DNA of 64,000 nt from Kryptolebias marmoratus (Eukaryota > Chordata > Actinopteri > Cyprinodontiformes > Rivulidae): the NCBI RefSeq assembly GCF_001649575.2, contig NC_051449.1, positions 10,583,236 through 10,647,235 on the forward strand, read 5' to 3'. Below the pieces are notes generated by a model. The model did no database searches and was not told where the DNA came from. It saw only the letters and a list, made by a program, of their open reading frames with translations. Made by a program: the position numbers and the translations under genes. Below are positions 29,581 through 42,812 of the stretch, in pieces. The number at the start of each line of letters is the position of its first letter. The stretch's first letter is position 1.

Positions 29581-32500
29581 AAAGTAGGAGTCTGTTTCTG
29601 AGGATGATGATGTGCAGATGTGTGTATAAATGTAGAGTCTTTTAGTTGGTGGCAAAAGAGAAGCCATTTCTTTTTCAGCCCCCGAGCAGCAAACTTGGCA
29701 TTTCCATTTCAGCGTTGCCTACGCAGCTGTTGAAACAGCAGCACATGCTTGGCTTCGTTTTTTTGGTTTCATTTTATTTCCAATAAATTGACTCTTGGCA
29801 TGACAGAGGAAAAAGAGAATAAGTTTTGAAAAAAAAAATGCTCCTTTGAAAGTAGGTTTTCATCTGGACCACAGCGCCCGATGCTGTGGGATGTCTAAGA
29901 ACAGTTGCACATGATGACAAAGTGGTGCTGATGCAAAGGAACTACAATCACAAAACAACAGAACTGTGAAGCCAGTAGTTTTAGTTCAGCTGTGCCATAG
30001 CAGGAAACTAACATCAATTTTTAACATGCAGATGTAGATGACATGCATGACAGGCCTTTATACCATGTAGGCAGTTGCAAAAGTTTTTCCTCTCAGTTTT
30101 CCTTCTGACCTACTAAAAGTCTTGCAGAGAGACCTCCTTCTGACTTCGACTTTCTTATTTTCTTCTTGCTGTTTTCAGAACCTCTCGAAAACTTTACACC
30201 ACCGCTGCAAACTTTTGGACAGCGTGATCACCTCCAGCGAATGACACTGCACGAAAGAGGACTATAATAAAACAGTAGCATTAAAGAAACTGCGACATCT
30301 GCTTGATCTATGCATTTGTTGAACATCTCTTTGTCCAACTGTGCAAAACCAAGTTAGAACAGAATATTGCGTTCACTCTGATTCATGCTGCCATTCTCTC
30401 GGAACCGCAGAGTATCACCTTTCATTGCACCACGATAAACACTGTGAAACACATTTTTGTTTCAGTACCCAGCGTACCGTAATACTGTTATAAAGCAGTG
30501 TTTTGCAAATCTGACTACATTTTTAATGTGCCTAACCATGTAGTTTGAATGCCCATAATGAAAATTCTGCTGCCCCCACACCTAGCACCTTATAAGGACT
30601 TGGTTGCTAGTTTATATACACTAAAACAACATTTTCAGCATTTACTGTCAGCATCAATTATAGGTGTGTGCATAAAGAACTGCCACGAAAAGACACCTTG
30701 TGAGCCTGTGAGGGATGCCAAAGGCTTCAACAAAACAGCAGTATTTCACACCCTGGGAACAGGAACAGGTTTGCTGCCCACACATGAAAGCTCAGCGAGC
30801 AGAACGGATACATCAGACTTTCACATAAAATCAGGTGATCTGTTACCCTCAAGCAAAGGAGTGGGCTTGTCTATGGGTGCATTTAAAATGTAACCACTGT
30901 GGAGCAATTGGTATATGGGGTTTTATTTCCCTGATTTATTGCTCTGTTGTGCAAATGGCTGAAGTCTTTTACTTTGGCTTCTGCTTGAACCTTATTGGTG
31001 CTACATGTTTTCTTCTTTTTTCTTAGCTCAGTGAATGACTTCGATTACTCTCTATATATATTTTTCTCTATTTATTATTTTATTTCCAGTGAATTTAGAA
31101 TATCTCAGTGATTTAGCAGTTATTACTGTTTGGTAAAAGATTAGATTGGGGTCAAAATTATCTTACCTTTGTTCAGATATACTTGTGTGGCAGAGAAAAC
31201 ATTTGCTCTTTGCATTTTTTTTTAGCTTGACTAGGACAATAGCCAATAACCACTTGGTGTGGATTATTTAGGGTTAATGACATTTCCTCTTGTTACTTTG
31301 GCATTTTGAGTGTCATACTAACAAGCCCCTTACCTGACTGCAATCACCTCTTTGCAAGTCACAGTGTTGCGTGTTTCTACTTGTTACTCCTCACTTGGAT
31401 CAGAACCGATACACATGGTTAGCTGGGTAAGCTACGGCTAATGTGTTACTGTTCCAGCACTGGACACAAGAACACCGCCGCTTTGCCTTTTCAGATTATT
31501 AGCATTGCCTTTTGGAGAACCTTTTCAGCATTGCCGCTTTGCAGTTTTGGATGATCTTTGTAAAACTTTTCGTTTGCTAACTGTATCACAGGAACATCTC
31601 ACACCACATGTCCAGCAGGCCCAGCTTCATTACAGACTTTGTGTCATACCTGACCTGGTCTGTATTGGATGGTAAAACTAATTCTAACCTGGTTGTGGTG
31701 TCCAGTTTATCAAAAGATAATTTGGCATGGGTGTGTCTGAGAGCATGCAAGAAAGGAAAGATTAGACTTTACTGTACAGATTACTTAAGTATTTGTGCAT
31801 ATGCCATTTATTTTATCATTTGCTTTGGTTTAATACTTGTCTTTGCCTGCTGGTCAAATCAGTTTACACTTGAAGGAAAGATTGACACAAAGAGTCAGTC
31901 AGGTCCATGATGTGCACCTCCATGTTGCAGAGATGTGGACCATAACAACAGTTACAGATTTTCTTTGTATTCTTATCATTATATTATTCTTTTTATAAGA
32001 AGGTTTTAGATCTTGGAGCCTATAGATGGATGTTGGGGTGGTGAAGGGGGCTGAAAAGAAGCAAGCAGCAGGCAGCTGGTAGTAGTGCAGAGGGGCAGGC
32101 TTTGCACCATTCATACGGCTACAATGTTTCCCATATTCAGAACTCTTCTACTATAGTGCTTATCATTATTATGGACAAGTGCATTTTCTTGTGGCTTGAT
32201 TTCTGTTGCTTTTGTATTGCACTGTTTTTAGTGAATACAGCTCTAACTGTTGTTCACATTTGTTAGCTCTTCCTAAAAACATAGTTACAATCAGTTACTT
32301 TTAGTTTTCAGTCTTCACGATTAGAAGAGGAGACATAGAGATCCCTAGTCTAACCAGGACTATGGGACTCTAACTGCAGACTAATCCAGACAAACCACTG
32401 CAAAGCTATAAATACTTGCAATGACATAAATCATTTGCATGAGTTGCATAGATTACAAAGGGGAAAATTGACATAACCTAAAAAATTAAAGTCAAGCACT

Positions 32501-35500
32501 TTGTTGGAAAATGTTGTTAAAATTTGACTTTTTAGGTAATGACAGGCCATACTTATGTCAAAAACTGTTGAAATTAAAAGGTAAACATTAATGAAATTAC
32601 AAAAACGTCACTAACAAGAACCTATTTGCTGTATTGGATATAAGCTTGCGAACAATATTTCTTCCTTGTGTGAAATAATTGAATGTACAGGCAATGAAAA
32701 AAAAAAAAGTCCTAAACCAAAATGAGCAATAATGCCTTCCCGATGGACTGCGAAAAAAAAAATGCTGGCATGCAGTATACACACACATGCACAGTGAAAG
32801 TTTTAGTGCTTAGGTTTGATTCAGCTCTTCATTAGCCACAGGGCCCAACTCCGGTTAGCTCCAGTATTAGGCTCAATTAGAACAAGATCCAATTAGAGGG
32901 CTCCTTTCCCCTGGGGCAAGGAGAGGCAGGAAATGGAGACTGAGAAATGTATAAGTCGACAACATGCGGACACAGCCAACATAAACAAACTTACTTTGTT
33001 GATCTCTGCTGTTGCTACGCAGGAGTCCTCTGGGAGTTAAAGTGCTGCTAGTCTAAGCTATGAGATAAAACAAAATATATAAAAAAAAGAAAAAAGGCCT
33101 GCAGCGTAACATGAACTCTGTGAACACAAGGGCTCCGACACCATGAAGGGAACGTCTGGGCCCAGAAAATGAAAAGCCCACAGGCGTTTTCCATTTACAG
33201 CTAAAAATCCAGCCTAGCTTCTAGCCAAGGTTTGTATCAGACTCTCAAAATGAACACTAACACTACAGGGGGAACAAATGAGTACTTTTCTATTGTCGCT
33301 CTATTAAATCTGTCGGTAATGGACGTATACTTTACTACTGATGGAAATCAATACTGTACAATAAGATAAAAGCCAAGAGAAAATAAAGAATGAAAGCAAT
33401 AAGTAGTGAAAGAGAAAGAGAGAGAGAGAGAGAGAGGGAAAAAAGGGAAGATTCAACTTTGTGAATCTCAGCTCAGTATTTCTGTCCTCCTATCCGTGTG
33501 GTTTAGAGGTGGTGATGGCGGCGATGTTTTTGTGAGCTGTTTGGGCTTGCCCTTGCCTCAGGCCTCTTGTGTTCCTCCCCCGGGCGCCGTGCGAGGGAAA
33601 TGGCGTGTGTTGCGAGGGTAAACCTTGACCTGCCTGCCAGGAGGCTGCACACGGAATGAAATGAGCACAAACAAAGCGGGGAGAGGGAGACGAGGAGGAG
33701 GGGTGCCAGACAACAGTGGAGGAGGTAGTTTGCCTCACTTGTATCACAGCTACACTTTTTTTTTTCCCCCTTCTTGTTGTGTGATCTGAGTCCGTGTCGC
33801 AGGGTGCACAACTTACATCCATGACAGGACACACACACACACACATACACATCTCAGTGACTGGGAGCACTCAGGTGTTGTGGGCGGCAAAGATGGAATG
33901 TGAAATTTGCCTTCATGTTCTGCCAAGTTGTGTTTTAGGGGGAGATGAAAATCCCATTATGTCACATGCCTAACTTGGCCCCGCAAACTCCGAAACTCAT
34001 TTGTTAAATTAGGTTCAGATCTTAATGAGTTGCAAAGTGATTTTGGTCCTATAAGTCTGCAGAGGGTATAAATGTGTTGATACAAAGCTGTGCATCAGCC
34101 CTGACTCAAGGTTCACCGAAAACTAAATATCCAGGTGTTTACTTCTCTAATAAGACAAATGAATCTGCATACAGTAAGAGATATATTTCAAGATCTAGTC
34201 ATCTTTACCCAGGGAGGATTACGTCACTTCAGAAGGTATAATCTTACTAAACCAGCATGTTGACAGAAGTGAGCACCACATTGCCATGCTTACCTGTAAA
34301 AAGCCCAGTGAAATCCATTGCATACTTTAGAGACAACTCATGAACGGAATAATTAGCACAGCATGCTTTTCCGCCTGGCTGGAAGTCTTTCTCGATAATG
34401 AACAAAGGAAAGGAAATTAGCTTTTGTCTCATAAAGTCACAACTTCAAAGATCCCTGCCATTGCATTAATACAGCTATAGCCTGCAGCAGCGTGGAGGAG
34501 AATAAAATAAGCACTCTAAGACCCCATTCCTATCAAGGTCTTTCTTAGGACAAATACCAGGACTTTGGCACTTCTGGACCACACGCGTTTGATTGGATGT
34601 GGAGCAAAGAAAGAGTCGAACCAATTTTCAAGCTCAAACCCATTCCCGCGTGCTTTCCTTCCATGCAGCTGACGTACACTTGATCCCATCAGGTCGAGGC
34701 TTCGGCTCAGGGCTTTCCCAGCTGTGGCCTCTGCGACCTATGATGGCTGTCTTGCCTAACAGCACTTTCCAGTCAGCTGCCCCGAGGAGTGTGAGTGGTG
34801 CACTTAACTGGTGCTGGGTCATCTGGGCTAGCACTGCTACATCACGCTGCATTGACAAAGGCCTCAAATAGCCCAGCATCTGTTGCAGACCCGACATGAG
34901 TGATGGTGACAGATGCATATTTGGTCCCAATTTGAATCAATAAGAGTTGGTTTCATCCAGAACCTTTTTTATTATCCAACAGAAAACTGGTGCACACAGT
35001 TGGTAACCTAAATATTTACACCCACAAGCAATCGGTCACCTGTAAACACCACAGAGTTTGAAAGAAGCAGCTCCAACCAAGGAAGGACAAGCGTTGTCCA
35101 AGGCACTCACTCCTTGCCTATCTGCTCCTTTATCTGCCAGGATCAGTTGTTAGTGCTGGTGGTTCTCCTCTCCTGTCCTCTGGAGAGAGGTGGCTCTCAG
35201 CTGGAGAGAGCTGCCACAGGCTATGCACCGTCTCCATTGTGTAGACAGACACACAGAGAGGCATTGAGAGACTCAGTGCAAGTGCAGAAAGGAGGGAAGA
35301 GAGGGAACACACCTGAGGGGACTTTCTTTTTTTTTTTTTTTAAATCTTAGTCTTGTTTTATTTTATTATTAACAGGGACGGTTTAATGCTAAGATATTTG
35401 CAAAGCCATTGTGGTTAGCAGGACTTAGTATTTACCTGAGGGACACTGTAGTGGAGGGGAAACAAAGGGCTCTCGGCTGGGATGCGTCCTCTCTTACTGC

Positions 35501-36299
35501 CCGAGATATTTGGTTACAGATGCAAGCTGCCAGAATAGCCAAAGCTTTTAGTTATTTACTACAATAATAGTTCCCAGGAAACACAATGCGAAGTAAGGAG
35601 GAAAACATAACAAAATAAAATTTATATGTAATAGATGGCTCCTAACTATGCTTAAGAGGCTCTAGTTAAATCCATCAAGTAAAATGTTCAAATATGAGTA
35701 CCATGACAATTGATGAATTTTTAACAGGTTTGTGTTTAATATTCCCCAACCAAAGCAAGAACCAAGATAAGTTCTGCAGCATTTACTGAAATATTATGGA
35801 TCAGTGATGAGTTAATAGATTGGAAACTGGACGCCTCTATGTTAATAATTAAAGTGCCATCCTCACACGGGTCCAGAATTAACACTTAATACACTCGTAG
35901 ATATTGTAAAACTAGAAACAGCTTGAGGGCAAATAGGTATTTTGGTTCTACTACATATCAACAAAAACAATGTGATGTTTTTGTTTGTTCCAATTTTACC
36001 TTAACTGATCACGTTTTTAACTATTATCCATCTCAAAGTCATAATTAGACCAAGCTGGGGTGTTTACAGCATGTGATGCTCATCGTCATATATTTGACCA
36101 TTTCACTTGATGCATGCATGAAACTCAGTCATAAAATAATAACTGTCATGTCAAAATAACAATTCACTGTTTTTTATTACCGTATAATACTTTGCTTTTT
36201 GGGGTCCAGACGGGTTAAATTATCAGTGAAATGATGAAGGTGCGTAAAACAGGTATGTTTCAGTAATTAGTGACTAATTATATGTTGCATGTGTTATAC
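29581..36299. other. gene-free DNA, largest repeat-poor block
   Basis: 6.7 kb with no recognised gene. It includes a (GA)n run at 33409-33437, a (CA)n run at about 33831-33849, TCCAATTAGAGGGCTCC near 32889-32905 in a complex block (32820-32960), and a GC-richer block at 34630-34930 that is open on both strands but matches no family. If TAF4B were retained it should lie on the minus strand between 16.5 and 44.2 kb; I found nothing like its histone-fold region. Confidence 0.5.
33409..33437. repeat. (GA)n microsatellite
   Basis: About 13 GA units followed by a purine-rich tail. Confidence 0.93.
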
Positions 36300-36660
36300 T
36301 TTTCAACCTTTGGTTCAGAGTTTTGACTCCAAAGGTTAGTCACTAATACACATCCTGCTATTGCATTCTGAAAGTTTCATTAAAATCTGTTCATGACGTT
36401 TTGATAACAGACAAACAGTTAATGTTACAGTTTTAAGCAAAGATCTGGGTTAGTGAGTAACATGTGGAGTGGGTGTTCCGACTCTCACCTACGACCAGAC
36501 CCAATTTTAGCTCGACATCAGTAAATTTGACTGAACTGTAGCCATTTTTAACTTACTAAGATCTGTTAGTTGTCGCAGCCACCTTGAAGTGGCTTGGCTC
36601 CAAAAGTTAAACAGTTGTAGACGTACATCCAGTGATTGTTTCCTAATCATAACTATTCCG
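36300..36660 (-). repeat. modular dispersed repeat, copy F
   Basis: Reverse orientation. TTTTGACTCCAAAGGTTAGT, TTCTGAAAGTTTCATTAAAA, ACTCTCACCTACGACCAGAC and CTTGGCTCCAAAAGTTAAAC; the 'CTCCAAA' module recurs about 270 bases apart. Confidence 0.75.
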
Positions 36661-38299
36661 AACCTGGATAGTTAAAAACACCTTCTCTTTGGCAAATAAT
36701 TCTCAACACTTTGTGTTGTTTTTGTGCTTTAAATCGGAATATGACTTTATCAGCACCTACAGTATCATTTTGTATTCTTTATTTTAAACCATTGGTTTAA
36801 GAGTAACACATACTGGCGCTATCTTGAAACAATCTAATGAGTTTAAGGGTTGGAGGCAGCTGTAGACCCTGGTATGATGAGGTATAGAAGTGCTTCCTGT
36901 GTGAGGTCGTATTTCTTACTTTACTCACGGGGCAAAATCTTCCCATAAACACAGGATTCAACAACCTAAAGCTGAGAACTTCATCTCAGACTGGGAGCTT
37001 TTTTTATGTGAAACTGTTCCTTTTGCTAACTGTTTGTTTAAAAACTGACAGGCTACAAGACTCCGTTTGACAGCATCTATTCATCTCTAGATGTCAGTTG
37101 GAGGGGGAAAACAGAGAACAAGGGAGGGAGTAAGAAGAAACAGGGTGGAGAGGAGAGGTGGATGAAGTGAGATTTTGACAGGAAGACCAGTAACAAAAAA
37201 AAAAAAAGTGAGACTGGTTTGTGTTAACAATAGGTGAGATTTACCTTTAGCTTTGAATCATATTTCAGATCATTCCCTGTAGCAGGTTTCAGAAATTCAT
37301 CTAACGAGTGACTGGAGTGAGTGCTGATGTTTTCATCACTTTGGTTTTAATTATATGTCTCACTCAGCATAGTCTTCCTTCTACCCGGCTAATTTAGATT
37401 GAGATCCTTCCAGGCTTCCCCCTATCTTTCATTTCCCTCCCCTTCTTCTCTCCTCTCTGCATCACATCAGCCCCTTTGTAGAAAAAAAGAGGAAGGGAAA
37501 AAAAAAAAAAAACCTTCATGTCTGTGACTTTCTTGCCCTCCAGCGTATGAAGCCCTCTTTTATTTTGATCATCGCAGCACAATGGATTCATGCCATTCTG
37601 GCAACTTTATTCAGTATCAGCCCAAATTTACATACTGCTTAACAAGTTTGTGCGTGACTGTTGATGCCTCTGATCAAAGTGCTTTTGGAAATCTTTCTCA
37701 TCTGATTTTTTTTTTTTTTTTCCCCGTCCTTCATTTTAAATGCATGCGGCAGACAGGCATCTTTAACTCAGGGGCAAAGAAAGGTAACCTTACTGCTGCA
37801 CAAGCCCAAATGTCATCCAACAAGGAGGGCTCATGTCCCGGGGATAAGGATAATGTAATCTAAGCAGTATACAGTGTGCGACTGTGTGTCTTTGAGTGTG
37901 CGCGCGTGTGCGTATGTCTGTGCTCGCCTCAGTGTTTGTTGCAGGCTTGGGTTTGGGGGCGTAGGGAGACAGGGGGATGACAAAAGTCAAAGTAGTCATG
38001 TGTCATTTTTGGTGCTGAAGGGGCTGGGACCTGCCTGCAGGGCTGTCCTCTCTGTCAGATGCACTCAGATATCTGCGCTGAACTCTCTTGCTGTCTCTTT
38101 CTTTCGCTCTCTCCATCCTTCTCTCTGTCTTTAGCTAATGCACGCGCATACTCTCAGCTGCACGCTCATGCACTAACACACACACACGTTAACGCTCGAG
38201 GAACAATACAAACAGGATAGAACAACATTTTCTAATAAAACTCACAGAGGACATCAGTTTTTAAACCATCAACATGCACTTTCCTCCATGTACAACATT
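36661..38299. other. gene-free DNA
   Basis: AT-rich unique DNA with poly(A) and poly(T) runs near 37195-37207, 37498-37512 and 37707-37721. Alternating pyrimidine-purine TGTGCGCGCGTGTGCG lies at about 37897-37912. No gene recognised. Confidence 0.5.
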
Positions 38300-39135
38300 A
38301 AAGGCCTAGAACTCCTTGAAGGAATGCATATTGCCCGTCGCTTTTCATGACCGAGTTTTAGACTAAAATCATCTTGTGTTGAGAATATAACATTACATGT
38401 GAGAAGTCATGCTCAGAGTGTTGTGAATTACTATTAAGTAACATTTTAGCTCAATATCTGTAAAACGTACTGAGTAATATTTGTGTTTCTAATGTTGATC
38501 ACCTGTAGCAACCATCTTGGATTGGATTTACTCCAACAGTGACTCACTTGTAGTTACTTTCTAAACGTTTCATTAATGTCTGTTCAGTGGTTCATGAAAT
38601 GTTTTGCTAACAGGCAGTCAAGGTTGACGCCAACAGTTAAAACTAAAGTTTAAAACGAAGATCTTGCGCAATAAGTAGCACTTCGGGTACATGTTGTTAA
38701 TGACTCTCAGCTACCACCAAGCCAAATATTAGGGCTATATCTGTAAAAATGACTGAGTTGTAGCCATTTTTGTGTTTTCTAAGGTCAGAAGACTGGCAGC
38801 CATCTTAAAGTGGATTGGCTCCAAAGGTTTAGTTACTTGTAGAGGTACATCCAGTAATTATTTTCTGAAAGTTTCATTAAAGTCCGTTCAGTGGTTTGTG
38901 AGATATTTTGCTAGCAGACAGAGTTCACACCAAATAATCAGTGGCAACATTTTAATTAAACAAAGCTCTTGCACAATTTGTTAGCACTCAGAAGATGTGT
39001 TGGTGATAAGTCTTACCCACTACCAGACCAAACTTTAGCTTTTAACCTAATTAAATTACGGTATTTTATGTGTTTTTGAAGATGAGTTAGTTGTGACAAT
39101 CCTCTTGAATCGGGTTGACTCCAAAATGAAAAATT
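38300..39135 (-). repeat. modular dispersed repeat, copy G (longest)
   Basis: Reverse orientation, about 835 bases. It opens with the end module (AGGAATGCATATTGCCCG, TTTTCATGACCGAGTTTTAG). The 'ACTCCAA/GCTCCAAA' module then recurs at about 38528, 38817 and 39118, which gives at least two consecutive units of about 290-300 bases. This copy best shows the architecture of the family. Confidence 0.82.
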
Positions 39136-39929
39136 CCCCTTTTTACCTTTCTATTTTAACTGCGTTTGCTACGGGAGTAAACCTAGACAGGAAAGGATTT
39201 GTTTCAATACCATTCAGCCCAACATGTACAGATCAGGCTATCAAAGGCCACACTTCCAATCAATGGACCATAAAATTCCCACAAGGACAGAAAAAGAAGA
39301 AGAAGAGAAAAAGGCTGTGGCCTCTGTTTACAATAGTAACATAACATTTAGCTGCATAAGGAATCAAAATTAAACACATGAAATAAACTAAGAAAGAAAA
39401 ATGGATTCAAAAATACAATGAAAAGAGGGTGTGGGTGGAAAGAGAGGAGTCGTGGGAATGAAAGATTGCACTTCCCTCAGGCACTCAAATTATCCTATGG
39501 GCCGATGGTTCCTCCTTATGCGTCGGCTGACATTTTCCTGTAACCCCATCCCGAGTAATGCTATGTGATGTGTGTGACTGGCTCCTGCCATGGCCCTGAG
39601 AGGCCACGACGCCCCGGGGCCATTTGTTTTTGGCCTGCAGCATCCTGGGAATTGTTTATTTTAGCTCTGTCTGCTCTTTTTTCTTTGTTTTTTTGCCTCT
39701 TGCTCTCATTTTGTTCAGGCCCTCCTCGTCTCTCCTGTTCTCCCTGTTTAGGCCAGTGGTGTCTACTTTCAATTAAAGAAGGAGGCCCTCTGGGTTTTTC
39801 TTCTGGGAGACAAAACCCACTGACAGGTGACTCTTAAGGGGTAACTCAAAACCACGCCTTTAGTCTCCATTGGAGACTGTTAATATTCCAGCACCTTTCA
39901 GACGAAACAGCCGTTTTCTGTGAAAACAT
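39136..39929. other. gene-free DNA with a complex block
   Basis: The part at about 39475-39850 is GC-richer and non-repetitive (TGGGCCGATGGTTCC, GAGGCCACGACGCCCCGG, TTTGGCCTGCAGCATCCTGG) and is a candidate regulatory element. A 90-codon open frame here shows no family resemblance. Confidence 0.4.
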
Positions 39930-40540
39930 GGTATGAAATCTTATGAAGAAGTTAAAACAGACTTGTTAAAGCTAAATATATATATATTTTAAAAAACAGT
40001 AAAAAAGTAAAATAGTAGGTAGAAGCTAAAAAATAGAAAAACACTAGCTAAATGCTAATAGTAGCACAAGTTTACCTAAAAGATAAAAGTAGAAAAAGGC
40101 TAGCTAGAAGTAAAAAGTATTAAAATGATAGCTAGAAGGTAAAAGTGCCAAACAATAGCTAAAAGCTGAAAGCTACAATAGGCTAACTAAAAGGTAAAAG
40201 TAGCAAAAATGGTAGCTAGAAGCTAAACGATAGCAAAACAGGAGCTAAAAGCAGCATAAGAAGATCTAAATCTATATATATTATTAATAATAATATTAAA
40301 TAATAATTTTAATAATTTATAATAATTATTATTTGTAAATAAAGTTAAATATTTTGAAAAATGTTGATGTTACAAAAAAGTCTTGGTACCCATCTCCTGA
40401 ATGAGCTGAATATTTTAATATATATAAAAGGTTAAAATTGCATAAAGTGTGCAGAAATAGTTACATTGCAATAAAATGGAAAAATGAAAAAAAAATACAG
40501 GACATCAACAGTGTGAATGCTGACTCAGCATTCACACAAT
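39930..40540 (+). repeat. palindrome-ended dispersed repeat, copy 2
   Basis: Same order of modules as the copy at 14860-15312: a degenerate GCTAGAAG/AGCTAAAAG minisatellite (about 40020-40255), an AT-rich body with CCCATCTCCTGAATGAGCTG, and a terminal palindrome at 40511-40537. That palindrome is perfect: 13-base arms (GTGTGAATGCTGA) around one C. No coding sequence. Confidence 0.8.
40511..40537. repeat. perfect 27-base palindrome at repeat end
   Basis: Arms of 13 bases read GTGTGAATGCTGA and its exact reverse complement with a single C between them. It could form a hairpin as RNA or single-stranded DNA. The sister palindrome at 15284-15310 has decayed by two bases. Confidence 0.95.
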
Positions 40541-40902
40541 GACGATGGACGGTGCTGGCGGTGTCTGTTACTCAGATGTTGCTCTGTAGGATAAAAGTGG
40601 AGGGTGTGTTTTAGGAGGAAAACAGATGAAAATCAGTGTGTGCTGAGAAGAAAGTGAGCCAGGGAAGGAAAGAGGAAAAAGAGATTTGAGGGCAGAGGAG
40701 ATAAGATGTGTGATATGAGATAATGGAGTGATATTCAAAAATATATCCCTGGAGCTAGAAGTTAAAAGAGAACATTAAAAGAAAACATATTTGGATCACT
40801 TATGGATGTGTAAGCCTCCATGCCAATTTGCCCAAACTTCTTATTGATGCAGGGCCCCAAAGGGCATAGGGTGGAGGGAGGCCAATATGCAACACACAAA
40901 TA

Positions 40903-40922
40903 GTGTGTGTGTGTGTGTGTGT
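40903..40922. repeat. (GT)n microsatellite
   Basis: Ten GT units. Confidence 0.93.
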
Positions 40923-42790
40923 AACTGTCGACATGTGACAAGCAGAAAAGGGACAGTGTTGAGAGCGTAGCCTTTTATGACCCAACACACTTTGACAACT
41001 TGGCTGTGGCTCGAGGATACGAGCAATGTTGCTTTTTCATCTGAAAATTTTAAGCAAAAAAAAAAAAACAGCTCCCCCCCCCCTCGATAGATCTGATTGT
41101 TCGGCGAGCCTTTGTGGCTGCGAGATGAAGCGCGGAGTCAAAAGCATGTCAGTGTGGCCACCAGATTCTGCTCACTGTAGAGGAGGCGTGCTGTCAATCT
41201 GCAGGACAAGAAGTGAGAGAACGTGGAAAGGATATGATGGCAGCTGCTTTTATGCAACACTGCACTCTGCTGGCTCAGACGGTGATCCACAGAAGAAGCT
41301 CGGGCGAAAGAGTTCGCTCACCCCTCACTCAGCTTCTTCCCTCTGGAAAAGATACATACATGTCACACATCACAGCTTCGTTTAACAACTAAACTTGTTG
41401 GCTTTGTGAAATAAATGGAAATGAGCAATTAGGAATAAAACATAACAACTCGCAACAACAGGAGTTAATGTCTGGCACTGGATTATTATAAGCTGGCCAA
41501 AGAAAATTGGATTTACGTACAGAAAAGTCAAAGATAAACTATCATAAACAGGTAAATAGAAGGAAAACAAGGTTTAAGTGAGGTAAAGAGAAGCAATCAT
41601 CGACTGTAAATAAGAAATATATGACGCTAAATCACTAATATGTATGTGCAGATCCAATGAAACGTGTAAAGATGACACATTAGCGCATTTATGAACAATA
41701 GGAGAGTACATGTAAAGGACCAGGGGAGATGGCAGTCATACCTCTGCAGTAAATGTACATGTGCACCATAAATCTTTATGTTTAACTTTAAAATACTGTT
41801 GAGTTTTAGCAATAGTTTCCTGCTGTTAAAGCAATGTACGGTATGTTACTGTATAGTAAAACAGTAAGATTACTGTACTCGCAACAGTTCTGTACTGTAC
41901 AAGCTGCTTACCTCATGTTACTGTAGATTTACAACAAGATGGACGTTTTGAGCAGTTTTCATTTCATCAATCAAAATAAAACAGTAGCAGGAAAATAATA
42001 TCAACTAAATAATATGACAAGCAAATGATCTGAATGCTCATTTGAAAAGGAAAAGGTGTATAAACCTTTTGCTTGTTTCATTTTGAACTTGTGGAGTTTA
42101 TGCCTCAGATCATTCAAGTTGCCATAAAATCCAGAAGGGCACAAAAGTAAGAATTGTCATTTTTTTCAGTTTTTATCATTAAATAAAATGCCCCAAATAC
42201 TATTTTTATATCATTGTTACTGTGTGGTTTACAAAGCCAGCATCTTCAAGTCTTAAACGAAGTAGTTTTGTGTCAAACTGCATGATTTTATTGATTTTTA
42301 CTTAATAAAGAAAAGGGCTGAATGAACCCAATTCAGGATAAGCGATTCCACATTTTTTGGTCAAAAAAGGACTACCGGGAGAACAGAGTCTGTGTGCTTC
42401 CACGGCTGAAGTGCTTTCTTTTTTTAGACCTGAAGACATTTTTTCTTTTTTTTTTTTTGCACAGAAACATTCTAGAAGAGGCAGACTTTGAAACATGGCT
42501 GCAGGGAGGCACATTAGAACGGCAACAAAAAATGTCCTCAAAGTGGAAATCTGGTTGTGATTTGGAAATCAGCATAAGAGGACTGTATTAGTTATCAAGA
42601 GAAAATAGAGTGAAAGGTGTCGTTAGATGCAACAAAATGCTGAAATTGGATCTAAACACTTCATGTAAATTTTCTGCGTGATAGATGGAAGTGACAAAGC
42701 TACAAGAGGTTTGTTTTGTTTTCTTTAATCTGCTGCGTGCTCATATGGATGCTGTTTCCTTAAGTGTGTGTGTGCGACCGGCCCCTTAAG

Positions 42791-42812
42791 GTGTGTGTGT
42801 GTGTGTGTGTGC
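42791..42812. repeat. (GT)n microsatellite
   Basis: About eleven GT units ending in GCGC. Confidence 0.93.

Noticed and set aside
30549..30893. Plus-strand frame of 114 codons
   Set aside because: No recognised domain, AT-rich composition and no convincing flanking exons.
34634..34930. Open frames on both strands (98 codons minus, 92 plus)
   Set aside because: Same segment open on opposite strands, no family resemblance and not TAF4-like; better explained by GC-richer composition.
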